DNA from: Nonomuraea angiospora
GTDB lineage: Bacteria > Actinomycetota > Actinomycetes > Streptosporangiales > Streptosporangiaceae
Direction of reading: 5' to 3'
Assembly (NCBI RefSeq): GCF_014873145.1
Contig: NZ_JADBEK010000001.1
Span: forward strand, 5,952,001-6,016,000
DNA length: 64,000 nt
A program made the position numbers and the translations under genes. Below the pieces are notes generated by a model. It saw nothing but the letters and a program-made list of their open reading frames with translations, was not told the origin of the DNA and did no database searches. This document shows positions 25,376 through 34,106 of this stretch, piece by piece. Within the stretch, counting starts at the first letter, position 1, and every line of letters starts with the position of its first letter.

Positions 25376-26953
25376 TCAGGCGGTTTTGTGGCCGGCTCGG
25401 AGGAGGCCGTAGGTGACTGCCTGCTCCAGGGCCTGCCACGACGCGTCGATGATGTTCTCCGCCACCCCGACCGTGGCCCACTCGGACGTGTCGTCGCTGG
25501 AGGTGATGAGGACGCGGGTGATGGCGCCCGTACCGTGGGTGCCCTCGAGGATGCGGACCTTGTAGTCCACCAGTTCCAGCTTCGCCAGCTCGGGGTACAG
25601 CTGCTCCAGCCCCAGCCGTACGGCCTTGTCCAGGGCGTTGACGGGGCCGTTGCCCTCGCCGGTGGCGACGATGCGCTCGCCCTTGGCGTGGAGCTTGACG
25701 GTGGCCTCGCTGACCAGCTCGCCGCCCTTCGTGCGCTCCACGATCACGCGCCAGGACTCGACCTCGAAGTGGCGCTTGCGCTCCCCGGCCACGGTGTCGC
25801 GCAGCAGCAGCTCGAACGACGCGTCCGCGGCCTCGAAGGTGAATCCGCGCGACTCCAGGTCCTTGACGCGTTCGACCAGGGTCTTGGTGTGTTCGGGGGT
25901 GAGGTCGTAGCCGAGTTCGCGGCCCTTGAGCTCGACCGAGGCGCGGCCGGCCATGTCGGAGACGAGCATGCGCATGTCGTTGCCGACGGCGGCGGGGTCG
26001 ATGTGCTGGTAGAGGTTGGGGTCGACCTTGATGGCGCTGGCGTGCAGGCCGGCCTTGTGGGCGAAGGCGGAGGTGCCGACGTAGGGGGCGTGGGAGTTGG
26101 GGGTGACGTTGGTGACCTCGGTGATCGCGTGGGCGATGCGGGTCATGTCGGCGAGGGCGGCCGTGGGGACGAGGTCGAAGCCGCGCTTGAGCTGGAGGTT
26201 GGCCACGACCGTGAAGAGGTTGGCGTTGCCGGAGCGCTCGCCGTAGCCGTTCGCGCAGCCCTGTACGTGCGTGGCCCCGGCCTTGACGGCGGCCAGGGTG
26301 TTGGCGACGGCGCAGCCGGTGTCGTCGTGGCAGTGGATGCCGACGCGGGCGCTGGTCTGGACGGCCTCGTGGACGATCTCGGCCAGCTCGTCGGGCAGCA
26401 TGCCGCCGTTGGTGTCGCACAGGGCGATGACGTCGGCCCCGGCCTCGGCGGCGGTCCTGAGGACTTCGAGCGCGTAGGCTGGGTTGGACTTGTAGCCGTC
26501 GAAGAAGTGCTCGGCGTCGAGGAAGACTCGCTGTCCCTCCGCACGAAGGTGAGAGACCGTGTCGCGGATCATCGCGAGGTTCTCCTGGAGAGTCGTGCGG
26601 AGGGCCAGCTCCACGTGCCGGTCGTGGCTCTTGGCGACAAGGGTCACGACCGGCGCGCCGGATTCGCGCAATGCGGCCACCAATGGGTCGTCGGCTGCCT
26701 TCACACCGGCCCGGCGGGTCGCACCGAACGCGGCGAGCTGCGCGTGCTTCAGGTCCAGCTCTGTTCGAGCACGCCTGAAGAACTCTGTGTCCTTGGGGTT
26801 GGCGCCCGGCCAGCCCCCTTCGATGAAACCGACGCCCAGCCCGTCCAAGTGACGCGCGACAGCGAGCTTGTCGGCGACGGTGAGGTTGAGCCCCTCCTGC
26901 TGGGCGCCGTCACGCAGCGTCGTGTCGTATACGTGGAAGCGGTCGTCGGCCAT
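25376..26953 (-). CDS. cimA: (R)-Citramalate synthase
   Basis: A 525-residue DRE-TIM barrel enzyme that condenses pyruvate and acetyl-CoA to citramalate, giving a threonine-independent route to isoleucine. The N-terminal barrel has YDTTLRDGAQQEG and the metal-binding HCHDDTGCAVAN; the C-terminal regulatory (LeuA dimer) domain, from about residue 400, contains KVRILEGTHGTGAITRVLI. Length, the DGAQQEG loop and GGWPGANPKDTEFF fit CimA (TIGR00977-type) rather than LeuA. The ATG at 26953 has AGAAGAGAG upstream. Expression appears to be controlled by the leader peptide and terminator just upstream. It heads the conserved cimA-ilvE-leuB-serA order. Confidence 0.93.
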   Translation of the reverse strand: MADDRFHVYDTTLRDGAQQEGLNLTVADKLAVARHLDGLGVGFIEGGWPGANPKDTEFFRRARTELDLKHAQLAAFGATRRAGVKAADDPLVAALRESGAPVVTLVAKSHDRHVELALRTTLQENLAMIRDTVSHLRAEGQRVFLDAEHFFDGYKSNPAYALEVLRTAAEAGADVIALCDTNGGMLPDELAEIVHEAVQTSARVGIHCHDDTGCAVANTLAAVKAGATHVQGCANGYGERSGNANLFTVVANLQLKRGFDLVPTAALADMTRIAHAITEVTNVTPNSHAPYVGTSAFAHKAGLHASAIKVDPNLYQHIDPAAVGNDMRMLVSDMAGRASVELKGRELGYDLTPEHTKTLVERVKDLESRGFTFEAADASFELLLRDTVAGERKRHFEVESWRVIVERTKGGELVSEATVKLHAKGERIVATGEGNGPVNALDKAVRLGLEQLYPELAKLELVDYKVRILEGTHGTGAITRVLITSSDDTSEWATVGVAENIIDASWQALEQAVTYGLLRAGHKTA

Positions 26954-26990
26954 GAGTCTCTCTTCTCTGGAAGTCCTCTGGAAAGCAAAA

Positions 26991-27050
26991 AGACCCCTCA
27001 CGGACGTGAGAGGTCTGCGCGCTGGCGGTGTCCTTTGTCAGCCAGCGCGC
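26991..27050 (-). promoter_or_regulatory. Leader attenuator of cimA (two hairpins, one an intrinsic terminator)
   Basis: In transcription order on the minus strand, a perfect 10-bp hairpin comes first (GCGCGCTGGC at 27050-27041 with GCCAGCGCGC at 27026-27017). It is followed directly by an 11-bp stem, AGACCTCTCAC with GTGAGGGGTCT (27016-26991), and five T residues (26991-26987). The second is a textbook intrinsic terminator 34 bases before the cimA ATG. GGTCTGC inside the leader ORF (27070-27064) is also complementary to GCAGACC (27018-27012), which would compete with the terminator. This is a mutually exclusive structure pattern typical of transcription attenuation. Confidence 0.75.
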
Positions 27051-27079
27051 CTGCCGATAATGAGCAGACCGTAGAACAT
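27038..27079 (-). CDS. Branched-chain leader peptide for cimA attenuation
   Basis: ATG at 27079, then FYGLLIIGRRAG and TGA at 27038, for 13 residues. The four consecutive codons CTG CTC ATT ATC encode Leu-Leu-Ile-Ile, the pathway's end products, as in IlvL- and LeuL-type leader peptides. The stop lies inside the loop of the first hairpin, and the last codons form its 5' stem. So ribosome position on the Leu/Ile codons can decide whether that stem forms. The ribosome site is weak (GGCGGC). Its function as a sensor is inferred from codon content and position. Confidence 0.65.
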   Translation of the reverse strand: MFYGLLIIGRRAG

Positions 27080-27146
27080 GGTGCCGCCAAGTCTGCCACA
27101 CGCATTCAGCATCTGGCACATCGATCTCAGCTTCTGGGACAAGCCT

Positions 27147-27791
27147 TTACACGGTGACGCCGTCGCCACCTGTGATGACGCGCTCGAGCGCGGCCGGGTC
27201 GAACGCCTCATTCCCCAGCAGCTGCCCGTCGAGCAGCACCGTGGGCGTGCCCTGGAGGCGCACCTTCGCCGTCTCCGCGAGGTGGGCCTGCGCGTACGAC
27301 TGCGACCTGACGCACTCGTCCACCGACGCCCCCGCCTGCCTGGCGGCCTTGATCAGGTCCTCGACGGCGAATCCGGACGCCTCGCCGTGCGGCGCGGGCT
27401 GCATGGCGTACAGCTCGTCCCTGAAGGCGAACCAGTTCTCCTCGGGGACGCAGCGGGCGGCCGCGGCGGCGCGGATGGAGTTGGAGCGCATGGGCTCGTC
27501 CTGGAAGATCGTCACCGGATGGAAGACGACCTTGACCTTGCCCTCCATGGCGAGTTTCCTGATGGTGCCGTCCACCTTGGCGTGCATGTCCTTGCAGACC
27601 GGGCAGTCGAAGTCCTCGTACACGTCCAGCACGGGGGCGTCCCCGCCCCTATCGGCCAGGACCATCGTCCCGTCCACCTGCCGGGTCAGCCGCACCCCCT
27701 CGGACGACCGGCCCGGCTCCGAGAACGACAGCACCCCGAGTACGGCGATGGCCACGCACGCGAGCGCCACCGCCAGCAACCGCTTCATCAT
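27147..27791 (-). CDS. DsbA-family thiol-disulfide oxidoreductase
   Basis: A 214-residue extracytoplasmic protein. It has an N-terminal signal or anchor (MKRLLAVALACVAIAVLGVL), then a DSBA-like thioredoxin fold with the active-site motif CPVC in EDFDCPVCKDMHAK and the cis-Pro loop GTPTVLLDG. The helical insertion (IRAAAAARCVPEENWF) is normal for the DsbA/Thioredoxin_4 family. It probably forms or isomerises disulfides in secreted proteins. It is the same orientation as cimA but its stop is about 70 bases upstream of the leader peptide, so it is likely a separate unit. Confidence 0.88.
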   Translation of the reverse strand: MMKRLLAVALACVAIAVLGVLSFSEPGRSSEGVRLTRQVDGTMVLADRGGDAPVLDVYEDFDCPVCKDMHAKVDGTIRKLAMEGKVKVVFHPVTIFQDEPMRSNSIRAAAAARCVPEENWFAFRDELYAMQPAPHGEASGFAVEDLIKAARQAGASVDECVRSQSYAQAHLAETAKVRLQGTPTVLLDGQLLGNEAFDPAALERVITGGDGVTV

Positions 27792-27850
27792 CAGCCCACT
27801 CTCACCTCATTGATCGCGCAGACCCTACCGGATGTCGAGAGAATGGACAT

Positions 27851-28495
27851 ATGAAGGCATACCTCCTGGACCCCGCCGTAGCACAGTACGTCCTCGCGCA
27901 CACGACGCCGCCCGATCCCCTGCTGGACGAGCTGGCGAAGGAGACGCTCAGGGCCACCGGGGACGCCGCCGGCATGCAGATCTCCCCTGACCAGGGCACC
28001 TTTCTGACCATGATCACCCAGCTCGTGGCGCCCCAGGTCGTCGTCGAGGTCGGGACGTTCACCGGTTACTCGTCCGTGTGCATCGCCAGGGGCCTGTCCG
28101 GCGGGCGGCTGCACTGCTTCGACGTGAGCGACAAGTGGACCTCCATCGCCCGCCGCTACTGGCGCGAGGCCGGGGTGGAGGACCGCGTGACGCTCACGCT
28201 CGGGCCCGCGCTGGAGACGCTCGCGGCCTTCGACCAGACCGTAGACCTGGCCTTCCTCGACGCGGACAAGGGCAACTACCCCGGCTACTACGAGCTGCTC
28301 ATGCAGCGCCTGCGGCCCGGCGGGCTGATCGTGGCGGACAACACGCTGCGCCGGGGCCACGTGGCGGACCCGGCGCACGAGGAGCAGACCACGGTGGAGA
28401 TCCGGCAGTTCAACGACCTGGTGATGGAGGATCCGCGGGTGACGGTCCTCCTGCTGCCGGTCGCGGACGGAATGACCCTGATCAGGAAGAACTAG
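27851..28495 (+). CDS. SAM-dependent O-methyltransferase (family 3)
   Basis: A 214-residue methyltransferase of the caffeoyl-CoA-OMT type. It has motif I VVEVGTFTGYSS, the metal-binding acid in FLDADKGNYPGYYE, and NTLRRGHVADP with the second acidic/Asn ligand; the C-terminal MTLIRKN is the usual final strand. These enzymes are Mg-dependent and methylate catechol-like hydroxyls. It is divergent from the DsbA-like gene (59 bases between starts). It converges on ilvE. The acceptor is unknown. Confidence 0.92.
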   Translation: MKAYLLDPAVAQYVLAHTTPPDPLLDELAKETLRATGDAAGMQISPDQGTFLTMITQLVAPQVVVEVGTFTGYSSVCIARGLSGGRLHCFDVSDKWTSIARRYWREAGVEDRVTLTLGPALETLAAFDQTVDLAFLDADKGNYPGYYELLMQRLRPGGLIVADNTLRRGHVADPAHEEQTTVEIRQFNDLVMEDPRVTVLLLPVADGMTLIRKN

Positions 28496-28533
28496 CCGCG
28501 GCGGCCGGGCCCTCGCGGACCCGGCCGTCGCCA

Positions 28534-29631
28534 CTAGACGATCTTGTGGATCCAGTTGTGGGCGTCGGGGCGGACGCCGTACTGGATGCCCACCAGCTCC
28601 TCGCGCACCCGCATCGTCACCGGGCCGGGGTTGCCGTCGGCGACGCTCCAGGAGCGGTCGGCGCCCTTCACCGTGCCCACCGGCGTGACGACGGCCGCCG
28701 TCCCGCACGCGAACACCTCGGTGAGCTCCCCGGACTCGCACCCGGCCTGCCACTCGTCGATCGAGATGAGGCGCTCCTCGGTCTCCAGGCCCAGGTCGCC
28801 GGCCAGCTCCAGGATCGACTCCCTGGTGATGCCGGGCAGCAGGGTGCCGGTCAGCGCGGGGGTGACGAGCTTGTTCCCGAAGACGAAGAACAGGTTCATC
28901 CCGCCCATCTCCTCGACGTACTTGTGCTCGTGGGCGTCCAGCCACACCACCTGGTCGCAGCCTTTCTCCACGGCCTGCCGCTGCGCGACGAACGCGGCCG
29001 CGTAGTTGCCGCCGCACTTCGCGAAGCCCGTGCCGCCGGGGGCGGCCCGCGTGTACTCGGTGGACAGCCAGACGGAGACGGGCTTGAGCCCGCCCGTGAA
29101 GTACGAGGCCGCCGGGGAGGCGATGACCATGTACTTGTACGACTTCGACGGGTAGTTGACGCCGAGCCCCGCCTGGGTGGCGATCATGAAGGGGCGCAGG
29201 TAGAGGCTGTGACCCTCGGTCGTGGGCACCCATTCCTTGTCGGTCTGGACGAGGAGCTCGAGCGACTCCACGAACGCCTCCTCCGGGAGCTCCGGCATGG
29301 CCATCCGGAGCGCGGAGCGGTTGAAGCGGGCGGCGTTCGCGTACGGGCGGAAGGCGACGATCGAGCCGTTGGCCTGGCGGTAGGCCTTGAGCCCCTCGAA
29401 CAGCTCCTGCGCGTAGTGGAAGACCGAGGTGGCCGGGTCGAGCGAGAGCGGGCCGTACGGCAGGAGCCTGGCGTCGTGCCAGCCCTCCCCCTCGGTGTAG
29501 TCGATCGAGACCATGTGATCCGTGAAGGTCTGCCCGAAGCCGGGGTTCGCCAGTACCTGCTCCCGCTCGGCCGCGGTGCGAGCGTGGTCGGATAGCTGCA
29601 CGTCGAAGCTGAGCTTCTGAGCGATGGTCAT
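28534..29631 (-). CDS. ilvE: Branched-chain amino acid aminotransferase
   Basis: A 365-residue PLP-dependent fold-IV transaminase catalysing the last step of Ile, Leu and Val synthesis and the first step of their breakdown. The PLP lysine block is [10 protein letters not shown], preceded by [23 protein letters not shown] and [20 protein letters not shown] are family signatures of the mitochondrial/actinobacterial type. I set the start at the ATG at 29631 ([13 protein letters not shown]), which has GAAGGA upstream, rather than 11 codons earlier. It follows leuB on the same strand after a terminator. Confidence 0.95.
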   Translation of the reverse strand: MTIAQKLSFDVQLSDHARTAAEREQVLANPGFGQTFTDHMVSIDYTEGEGWHDARLLPYGPLSLDPATSVFHYAQELFEGLKAYRQANGSIVAFRPYANAARFNRSALRMAMPELPEEAFVESLELLVQTDKEWVPTTEGHSLYLRPFMIATQAGLGVNYPSKSYKYMVIASPAASYFTGGLKPVSVWLSTEYTRAAPGGTGFAKCGGNYAAAFVAQRQAVEKGCDQVVWLDAHEHKYVEEMGGMNLFFVFGNKLVTPALTGTLLPGITRESILELAGDLGLETEERLISIDEWQAGCESGELTEVFACGTAAVVTPVGTVKGADRSWSVADGNPGPVTMRVREELVGIQYGVRPDAHNWIHKIV

Positions 29632-29789
29632 GACGTCGGTCCTTCTCTCTGCGAATCTGCCCAAATCTACAGAAATCTGCGGATCGGTGCTGATGGGCGG
29701 GCGCTGCCCGGAAGGCAGCCCCGTACTTCCTATTGTCTCGCTATATGGGATGGCAAGCGGCCAATGGGGCGATCAGCCCTTTTGGACGC

Positions 29790-29828
29790 AAAAAAGCGCC
29801 TGGCGGCCCTCTCCGGACCACCAGGCGC
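29790..29828 (-). terminator. Intrinsic terminator after leuB
   Basis: On the minus strand, GCGCCTGGTGGTCC and GGCCGCCAGGCGC form a strong stem around a 6-base loop, ending in TTTTTT. It lies about 18 bases past the leuB stop and separates leuB from ilvE. Confidence 0.85.
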
Positions 29829-29845
29829 GTTGGGGCTAGGCGGTC

Positions 29846-30892
29846 CTAGCCGGATACTCGCGCGGTGATGTCGTCACCGATCTCGTGCGTGGTGCGACCC
29901 GCCCAGCCGGCCAGCCGCTCGAGGATGTCATCGGCGACCGCCTGCTCGACCTTGGCCGCCTCGGCGTGCAGGCCGAGGTGCTCGAGGAGCATGGCGACGG
30001 ACAGGATGGTCGCGGTCGGGTCGGCCTTGCCCTGGCCGGCGATGTCGGGGGCGCTGCCGTGGACCGGCTCGAACATGCTCGGCGCGGACCGCTCGGGGTT
30101 GATGTTGCCGCTGGCGGCCAGGCCGATGCCGCCCGCGATGGCGGCGCCCAGGTCGGTGATGATGTCGCCGAACAGGTTGTCGGTGACGACCACGTCGAAC
30201 CGCTCCGGCTGCGTCACGAAGAACATCGAGGCCGCGTCGATGTGGCAGTAGTCGGTCGTGACGTCGGGGTATTCCGCCGCCAGGCGGTTGACCGTGCGCT
30301 GCCACAGGTCACCGGCGAAGGTGAGGACGTTGGTCTTGTGGACGAGCGTCAGCTTCTTGCGCGGCCGCGTGGCGGCCTTCTCGAACGCGTAGCGCACCAC
30401 GCGCTCGACACCGTAGGCGGTGTTGAGCGACTCCTGGGTGGCGATCTCGTGCGGGGTGCCGCGCCGCATGGCGCCACCGGTGCCCGCGTAGAGGCCCTCG
30501 GTGCCCTCGCGGACGACGATCATGTCGATGTTCTCCGGCGGCGTGTCGGCCAGCGGGGTCGCCACGCCGGGGAACAGCTTGACCGGGCGCAGGTTGACGT
30601 AGTGGTCGAACTCGAAGCGCAGCCGCAGCAGCAGATCGCGCTCGAGGATGCCCGGCGGCACGCTGGGGTCGCCCACGGCGCCGAGCAGGATCGCGTCGTA
30701 GCCGCGCAGCTCTTCGAGCACGGCGTCGGGCAGCGTCTCGCCGGTACGGTGATAGCGTGCGGCTCCCAGGTCGTAGTGCGTGGGCTCGATCTTCGTGCCC
30801 ACTGCCTCCAGGACCTTGAGCCCCTCGGCCACGACCTCGGTGCCGATCCCATCGCCGGGGATGACGGCCAGACGGATGTTACGCGACTCCAT
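29846..30892 (-). CDS. leuB: 3-Isopropylmalate dehydrogenase
   Basis: A 348-residue NAD-dependent beta-decarboxylating dehydrogenase of leucine synthesis. It has [15 protein letters not shown] at the N-terminus, the substrate-binding [31 protein letters not shown], and [13 protein letters not shown] for Mg and [22 protein letters not shown] closes the active site. Length is normal. It is the middle gene of the serA-leuB-ilvE-cimA backbone on the minus strand, ends with a strong terminator, and therefore is probably transcribed alone. Confidence 0.96.
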   Translation of the reverse strand: MESRNIRLAVIPGDGIGTEVVAEGLKVLEAVGTKIEPTHYDLGAARYHRTGETLPDAVLEELRGYDAILLGAVGDPSVPPGILERDLLLRLRFEFDHYVNLRPVKLFPGVATPLADTPPENIDMIVVREGTEGLYAGTGGAMRRGTPHEIATQESLNTAYGVERVVRYAFEKAATRPRKKLTLVHKTNVLTFAGDLWQRTVNRLAAEYPDVTTDYCHIDAASMFFVTQPERFDVVVTDNLFGDIITDLGAAIAGGIGLAASGNINPERSAPSMFEPVHGSAPDIAGQGKADPTATILSVAMLLEHLGLHAEAAKVEQAVADDILERLAGWAGRTTHEIGDDITARVSG

Positions 30893-30999
30893 GGGCGGTA
30901 CCTTACCGCGTCGTCTCGACTGACGAACACTTCATCTCATTTTCCGGACGCCCTCTTTGTCCGTATTGCGGTTCTTTGACCGTTTCGTTAAAGTCCCGA

Positions 31000-31125
31000 C
31001 CAGCCTAATCCGCGCAGCCGCTGCGTGGAGTCGGGGACCCACTTCCCTCTGGGGCGAATCGGCATCCCATGTCGTAGGGCTACTTCCAGGCCCGAGCCCG
31101 TCAGCTAACCCGGCCGGCCGTATGG
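31000..31125 (+). ncRNA. c-di-AMP riboswitch (ydaO-yuaA type) before NlpC/P60 gene
   Basis: The conserved core of the ydaO aptamer is visible in order: GGGGACCCAC near 31033, GGGGCGAATC near 31051, TAGGG near 31075, then CCCGAGCCCGTCAGCTAACC at 31091-31110, which is the near-invariant ydaO block, and a closing GGCCGGCCG. The aptamer ends about 13-18 bases before the ribosome site of a signal-peptide-bearing NlpC/P60 hydrolase. In actinobacteria this riboswitch turns off cell-wall hydrolase genes when c-di-AMP is high. Exact ends need a covariance-model search. Confidence 0.85.
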
Positions 31126-31137
31126 AAGGACAGACCC

Positions 31138-31713
31138 CTGTCTCGAATCGCCATTGTCCTGGCGGCGGGCGCCGCCGGGCTCCTCCTGGCCTCCCCAGCC
31201 CATGCCTCCACCAAGATCGACGACCTCACCACTCTGACCGGCGCCCAGATCAAGAAGATCCAGGCGAAACAGGCCCCGAAGCCCGCCTGGAAGATCGCCC
31301 TCAAGTTCGCCATGAGCAAGCGCGGCACCCCGTACGTGTGGGGCGGCGCCAGCCCGAGCGGATACGACTGCTCCGGGCTCATGCTCAGGGCGTACGAGCA
31401 CGCCGGGATCGAACTCCCCCGCGTCGCGGCCGACCAGTACGCCGCGTTCGACAAGAAGATCGCCTGGAAGGACCTCAAACCCGGCGATCTCGTCTTCTTC
31501 CACGGCCTCGGGCACGTCGGGATGATCTCCCGGCCCGGCTACATGGTCCACGCTCCGCGCACGGGTGACGTGGTCAAGGAAGAGCGCCTGAGCTCCTGGC
31601 GCAGAGACTCCTTCGTGGGTGGCGTCCGCCCCGACCCCAAGGGCGTACGACTCTGGTCCAAGCTCAAGGAACAGCGCCTCAGCACGCCCACCACCCTCAC
31701 CGCCACCCTGTAG
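31138..31713 (+). CDS. Secreted NlpC/P60 peptidoglycan hydrolase
   Basis: A 191-residue cell-wall endopeptidase. It has a signal peptide (SRIAIVLAAGAAGLLLASPA, HA), a short linker and the NlpC/P60 domain with catalytic Cys in GYDCSGLMLRAYEHAG, His in GLGHVGM and the third polar position downstream in the YMVHAPRTG region. No ATG, GTG or TTG lies in frame between the upstream TAG (31075) and the signal peptide. A CTG at 31138 has GGAAGGA 7 bases upstream, so I assign a CTG start. It is downstream of a c-di-AMP riboswitch, which fits cell-wall turnover control. An internal ATG at 31312 would remove the signal and part of the domain. Confidence 0.8.
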   Translation: MSRIAIVLAAGAAGLLLASPAHASTKIDDLTTLTGAQIKKIQAKQAPKPAWKIALKFAMSKRGTPYVWGGASPSGYDCSGLMLRAYEHAGIELPRVAADQYAAFDKKIAWKDLKPGDLVFFHGLGHVGMISRPGYMVHAPRTGDVVKEERLSSWRRDSFVGGVRPDPKGVRLWSKLKEQRLSTPTTLTATL

Positions 31714-31746
31714 GGACCCTCCGGCGTCCGCCTCCCCGCGCGACGG

Positions 31747-32913
31747 TCAGGGGAGGCGGGCGTCGAAGATGAGGTCCCAGGCGCGGGTCCTGGCGTGAGC
31801 CACCGCGCCCAGCAGGACGCCGCTGTCGCCCAGCGTGCTGGCCACCACCGACGGCCGCAGCGGGCCCAACTCGGCGATGCGGGCCTCGATGGCCTCCCCC
31901 AGGAGGTCCAGGTTGCGGCCCACGCCGCCGCCGAGCACGATCACCTCCGGATCCAGCACGGCCGCCACCGCCACCAGCAGCTCGCCGATGCGGCGGCCCT
32001 CGGACTCCACCACCGAGCGGGCGACGGCGTCGCCCTCGGCCGCCGCGTCGAAGATCTTCTTGGCCGTCTCCAGGCGCAGCCCGGCGGCGCGGGCCCTGCG
32101 GACCACCCCGGGGGCGGCGGTCACCGCCTCCGTGGCGCCGTGGGCCAGGGCGTCACCGGCCGATGGCGCCGGGTCCTCGGCCGCGGGCACGTACGAGACC
32201 TCCCCCGCCGCTCCCCGGGCGCCCACGTACAGCTCGCCGTTGATCACGATGCCCATCCCGACGCCGGTGCCGATGGACACCAGCGCGAAGTTGGACTTGC
32301 CGCGTCCCGCCCCGTGCACGTGCTCGCCGACGGTGGCCAGGTTGATGTCGTTCTCGATGACGAGGTCGGCCCCCATCGCGGCGCGCAGGCGCTCGGCCAG
32401 GTCGGGGCCGGGCAGGTTGGGGGCGAACTCAAGGCGGCCGAGCTCCGGGTCGTACACGCCGGGCGAGCCGACGACGGCGCAGGCGACGGCGTCCCAGTCG
32501 ACGACCGCCTCGTCGGCGGCGAGCCGGCACAACTCTCCGACCAGGACGGCCAGCTCGGCGGAGGTGAGGGCGGTGTTGCGCCCGTCCCTGCGGCCGACGA
32601 GGGTCCCGCGCAGGTCGGCGATGGCGACCCTGATCCAGTCCCGCCCGATGTCGACGCCGGCGACGTGGCTGGCGGCGGCGTTGACGTCGTACAGGGACGT
32701 GACCGGCCCCGGGCGGCCGGAGACCTCGCCGACGACGTGAACGAGCCCGTCCTCCTCCAGCCCGGCCAGGGCCGCGGACACCGTGGGCTTCGACAGGCCG
32801 GTGATCTTGGCCAGGTCGGTACGTCCGGCGGGGCCGTGCTCCTGAAGATGGTCGAGCAGGCGGCGCTCGTTCAGCACGCGCAGCAGGCGCGGATTACCCA
32901 GGTCTCCCCGCAT
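31747..32913 (-). CDS. ROK-family transcriptional repressor (XylR/NagC type)
   Basis: A 388-residue regulator with an N-terminal winged helix (RRLLDHLQEHGPAGRTDLAK, ITGLSKPTVSAALAGLEEDGL) joined to a ROK sugar-kinase-like domain. The ROK signatures are present: VGSPGVYDPELG, ENDINLATVGEH and VSIGTGVGMGIVING. The ATG at 32913 has GGGAGGGTGAG upstream; longer frames run into the divergent operon's leader. It is divergent from the sugar ABC operon with a 101-base intergenic gap, so it most likely represses that operon and is released by the transported sugar. Confidence 0.92.
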   Translation of the reverse strand: MRGDLGNPRLLRVLNERRLLDHLQEHGPAGRTDLAKITGLSKPTVSAALAGLEEDGLVHVVGEVSGRPGPVTSLYDVNAAASHVAGVDIGRDWIRVAIADLRGTLVGRRDGRNTALTSAELAVLVGELCRLAADEAVVDWDAVACAVVGSPGVYDPELGRLEFAPNLPGPDLAERLRAAMGADLVIENDINLATVGEHVHGAGRGKSNFALVSIGTGVGMGIVINGELYVGARGAAGEVSYVPAAEDPAPSAGDALAHGATEAVTAAPGVVRRARAAGLRLETAKKIFDAAAEGDAVARSVVESEGRRIGELLVAVAAVLDPEVIVLGGGVGRNLDLLGEAIEARIAELGPLRPSVVASTLGDSGVLLGAVAHARTRAWDLIFDARLP

Positions 32914-33014
32914 CTCACCCTCCCTTGAGGAAGCAGAGCCTAGCCAACTCGGCTGATAGTAAATTACCTTTCTTACCAAGCACAGGGGCGGCACATCCGG
33001 AAGGACGAAGTGCG

Positions 33015-34106
33015 ATGCACCGAGCATGGCGATCAATCCCTGTCGCGGCGGTCCTCCTGGCCGCCGCCTGCGGAAACGCCGGGAACAGCACCGGCGCCAC
33101 CACCACGACCACGCAGGGCCAGGGCGGCAGGACGATCGCGCTCTTCCTGCCCGAGTCCAAGACCACCCGGTACGAGGCATTCGACCGCCCGCTGTTCGAG
33201 GCGAAGGTCAAGTCGCTCTGCCCCGACTGCAAGATCCTCTACAGCAACGCCGAGCAGGACGCTCCCAAGCAGCAGCAACAGGTCGAGGCCGCGCTCACCC
33301 AGCAGGCCGACGTGCTCGTGCTCGACGCCGTGGACGCCAACGCCGTGGCTCCCCTGGTGAACCAGGCCAAGCAGAAGAAGGTCCCGGTCATCGCCTACGA
33401 CCGGCTGATCTCCGGCATCGACTACGCGTACTACGTCTCGTTCAACAACGTACGGGTGGGCGAGATGCAGGGCCAGGCCCTGCTCGACGCCATGACCGCC
33501 AGGGGCACGGCGGCGAAGGGCCAGATCGTGATGATCCACGGCTCCCCCACCGACCCCAGCTCGGCCGACTACAAGAAGGGCGCCAAGAGCGTGCTGGACG
33601 GGAAGGTGAAGGTCGGCAGGGAGTTCGACACGCCGGACTGGAGCCCCGACAAGGCGCAGCAGGAGATGGAGCAGGCCATCACCGCGCTGGGCAAGGACAC
33701 CGTCACGGGCGTGCTGTCCGCGAACGACGGCATGGCGGGCGGCGCGATCGCGGCCATGAAGCGCGCGGGCTACAAGCAGCTCCCGCCGATTACCGGCCAG
33801 GACGCCGAGCTGGCCGCCGTCCAGCGCATCCTCACCGGCGAGCAGTACATGACCATATATCTGGACATCAGGGCGGAGGCGGAGAAGTCCGCCGAGCTCG
33901 CCGTCGCCCTCGCCAAGGGCGAGCAGCCCGTCGCCCCCGCCAAGGTCAACAACGGCGCGGCCGACATCCCGGCCTTCCTCCTCGACCCCATCCCCGTCAC
34001 GGCCGACAAGGTCAAGGACACGATCGTCAAGGACGGCTTCTACACCGCCGCCCAGCTCTGCACGGGCGAGGTCAAGGCCGCCTGCGAGAAGCAGGGCATC
34101 GAGTAG
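33015..34106 (+). CDS. Sugar ABC transporter substrate-binding lipoprotein (XylF-like)
   Basis: A 363-residue periplasmic-binding-protein-1 family lipoprotein. The signal ends in LLAAACGN, a clear lipobox, followed by a Thr-rich linker. The binding domain has TIALFLPESKTTRYEAFDRP, DAVDANAVAPLVNQAK, PVIAYDRLI and GVLSANDGMAGGAIAAMKRAG, closest to D-xylose-binding proteins. The ATG at 33015 follows AAGGACGAAG. The next gene starts immediately after its stop. The substrate is inferred to be a pentose such as xylose; ribose-type sugars are possible. Confidence 0.9.
   Translation: MHRAWRSIPVAAVLLAAACGNAGNSTGATTTTTQGQGGRTIALFLPESKTTRYEAFDRPLFEAKVKSLCPDCKILYSNAEQDAPKQQQQVEAALTQQADVLVLDAVDANAVAPLVNQAKQKKVPVIAYDRLISGIDYAYYVSFNNVRVGEMQGQALLDAMTARGTAAKGQIVMIHGSPTDPSSADYKKGAKSVLDGKVKVGREFDTPDWSPDKAQQEMEQAITALGKDTVTGVLSANDGMAGGAIAAMKRAGYKQLPPITGQDAELAAVQRILTGEQYMTIYLDIRAEAEKSAELAVALAKGEQPVAPAKVNNGAADIPAFLLDPIPVTADKVKDTIVKDGFYTAAQLCTGEVKAACEKQGIE

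Noticed and set aside
28534..31713. Second leader attenuator at ilvE or leuB
   Set aside because: Upstream of ilvE and leuB I see no Leu/Ile-rich short ORF; the hairpin before ilvE is the leuB terminator.
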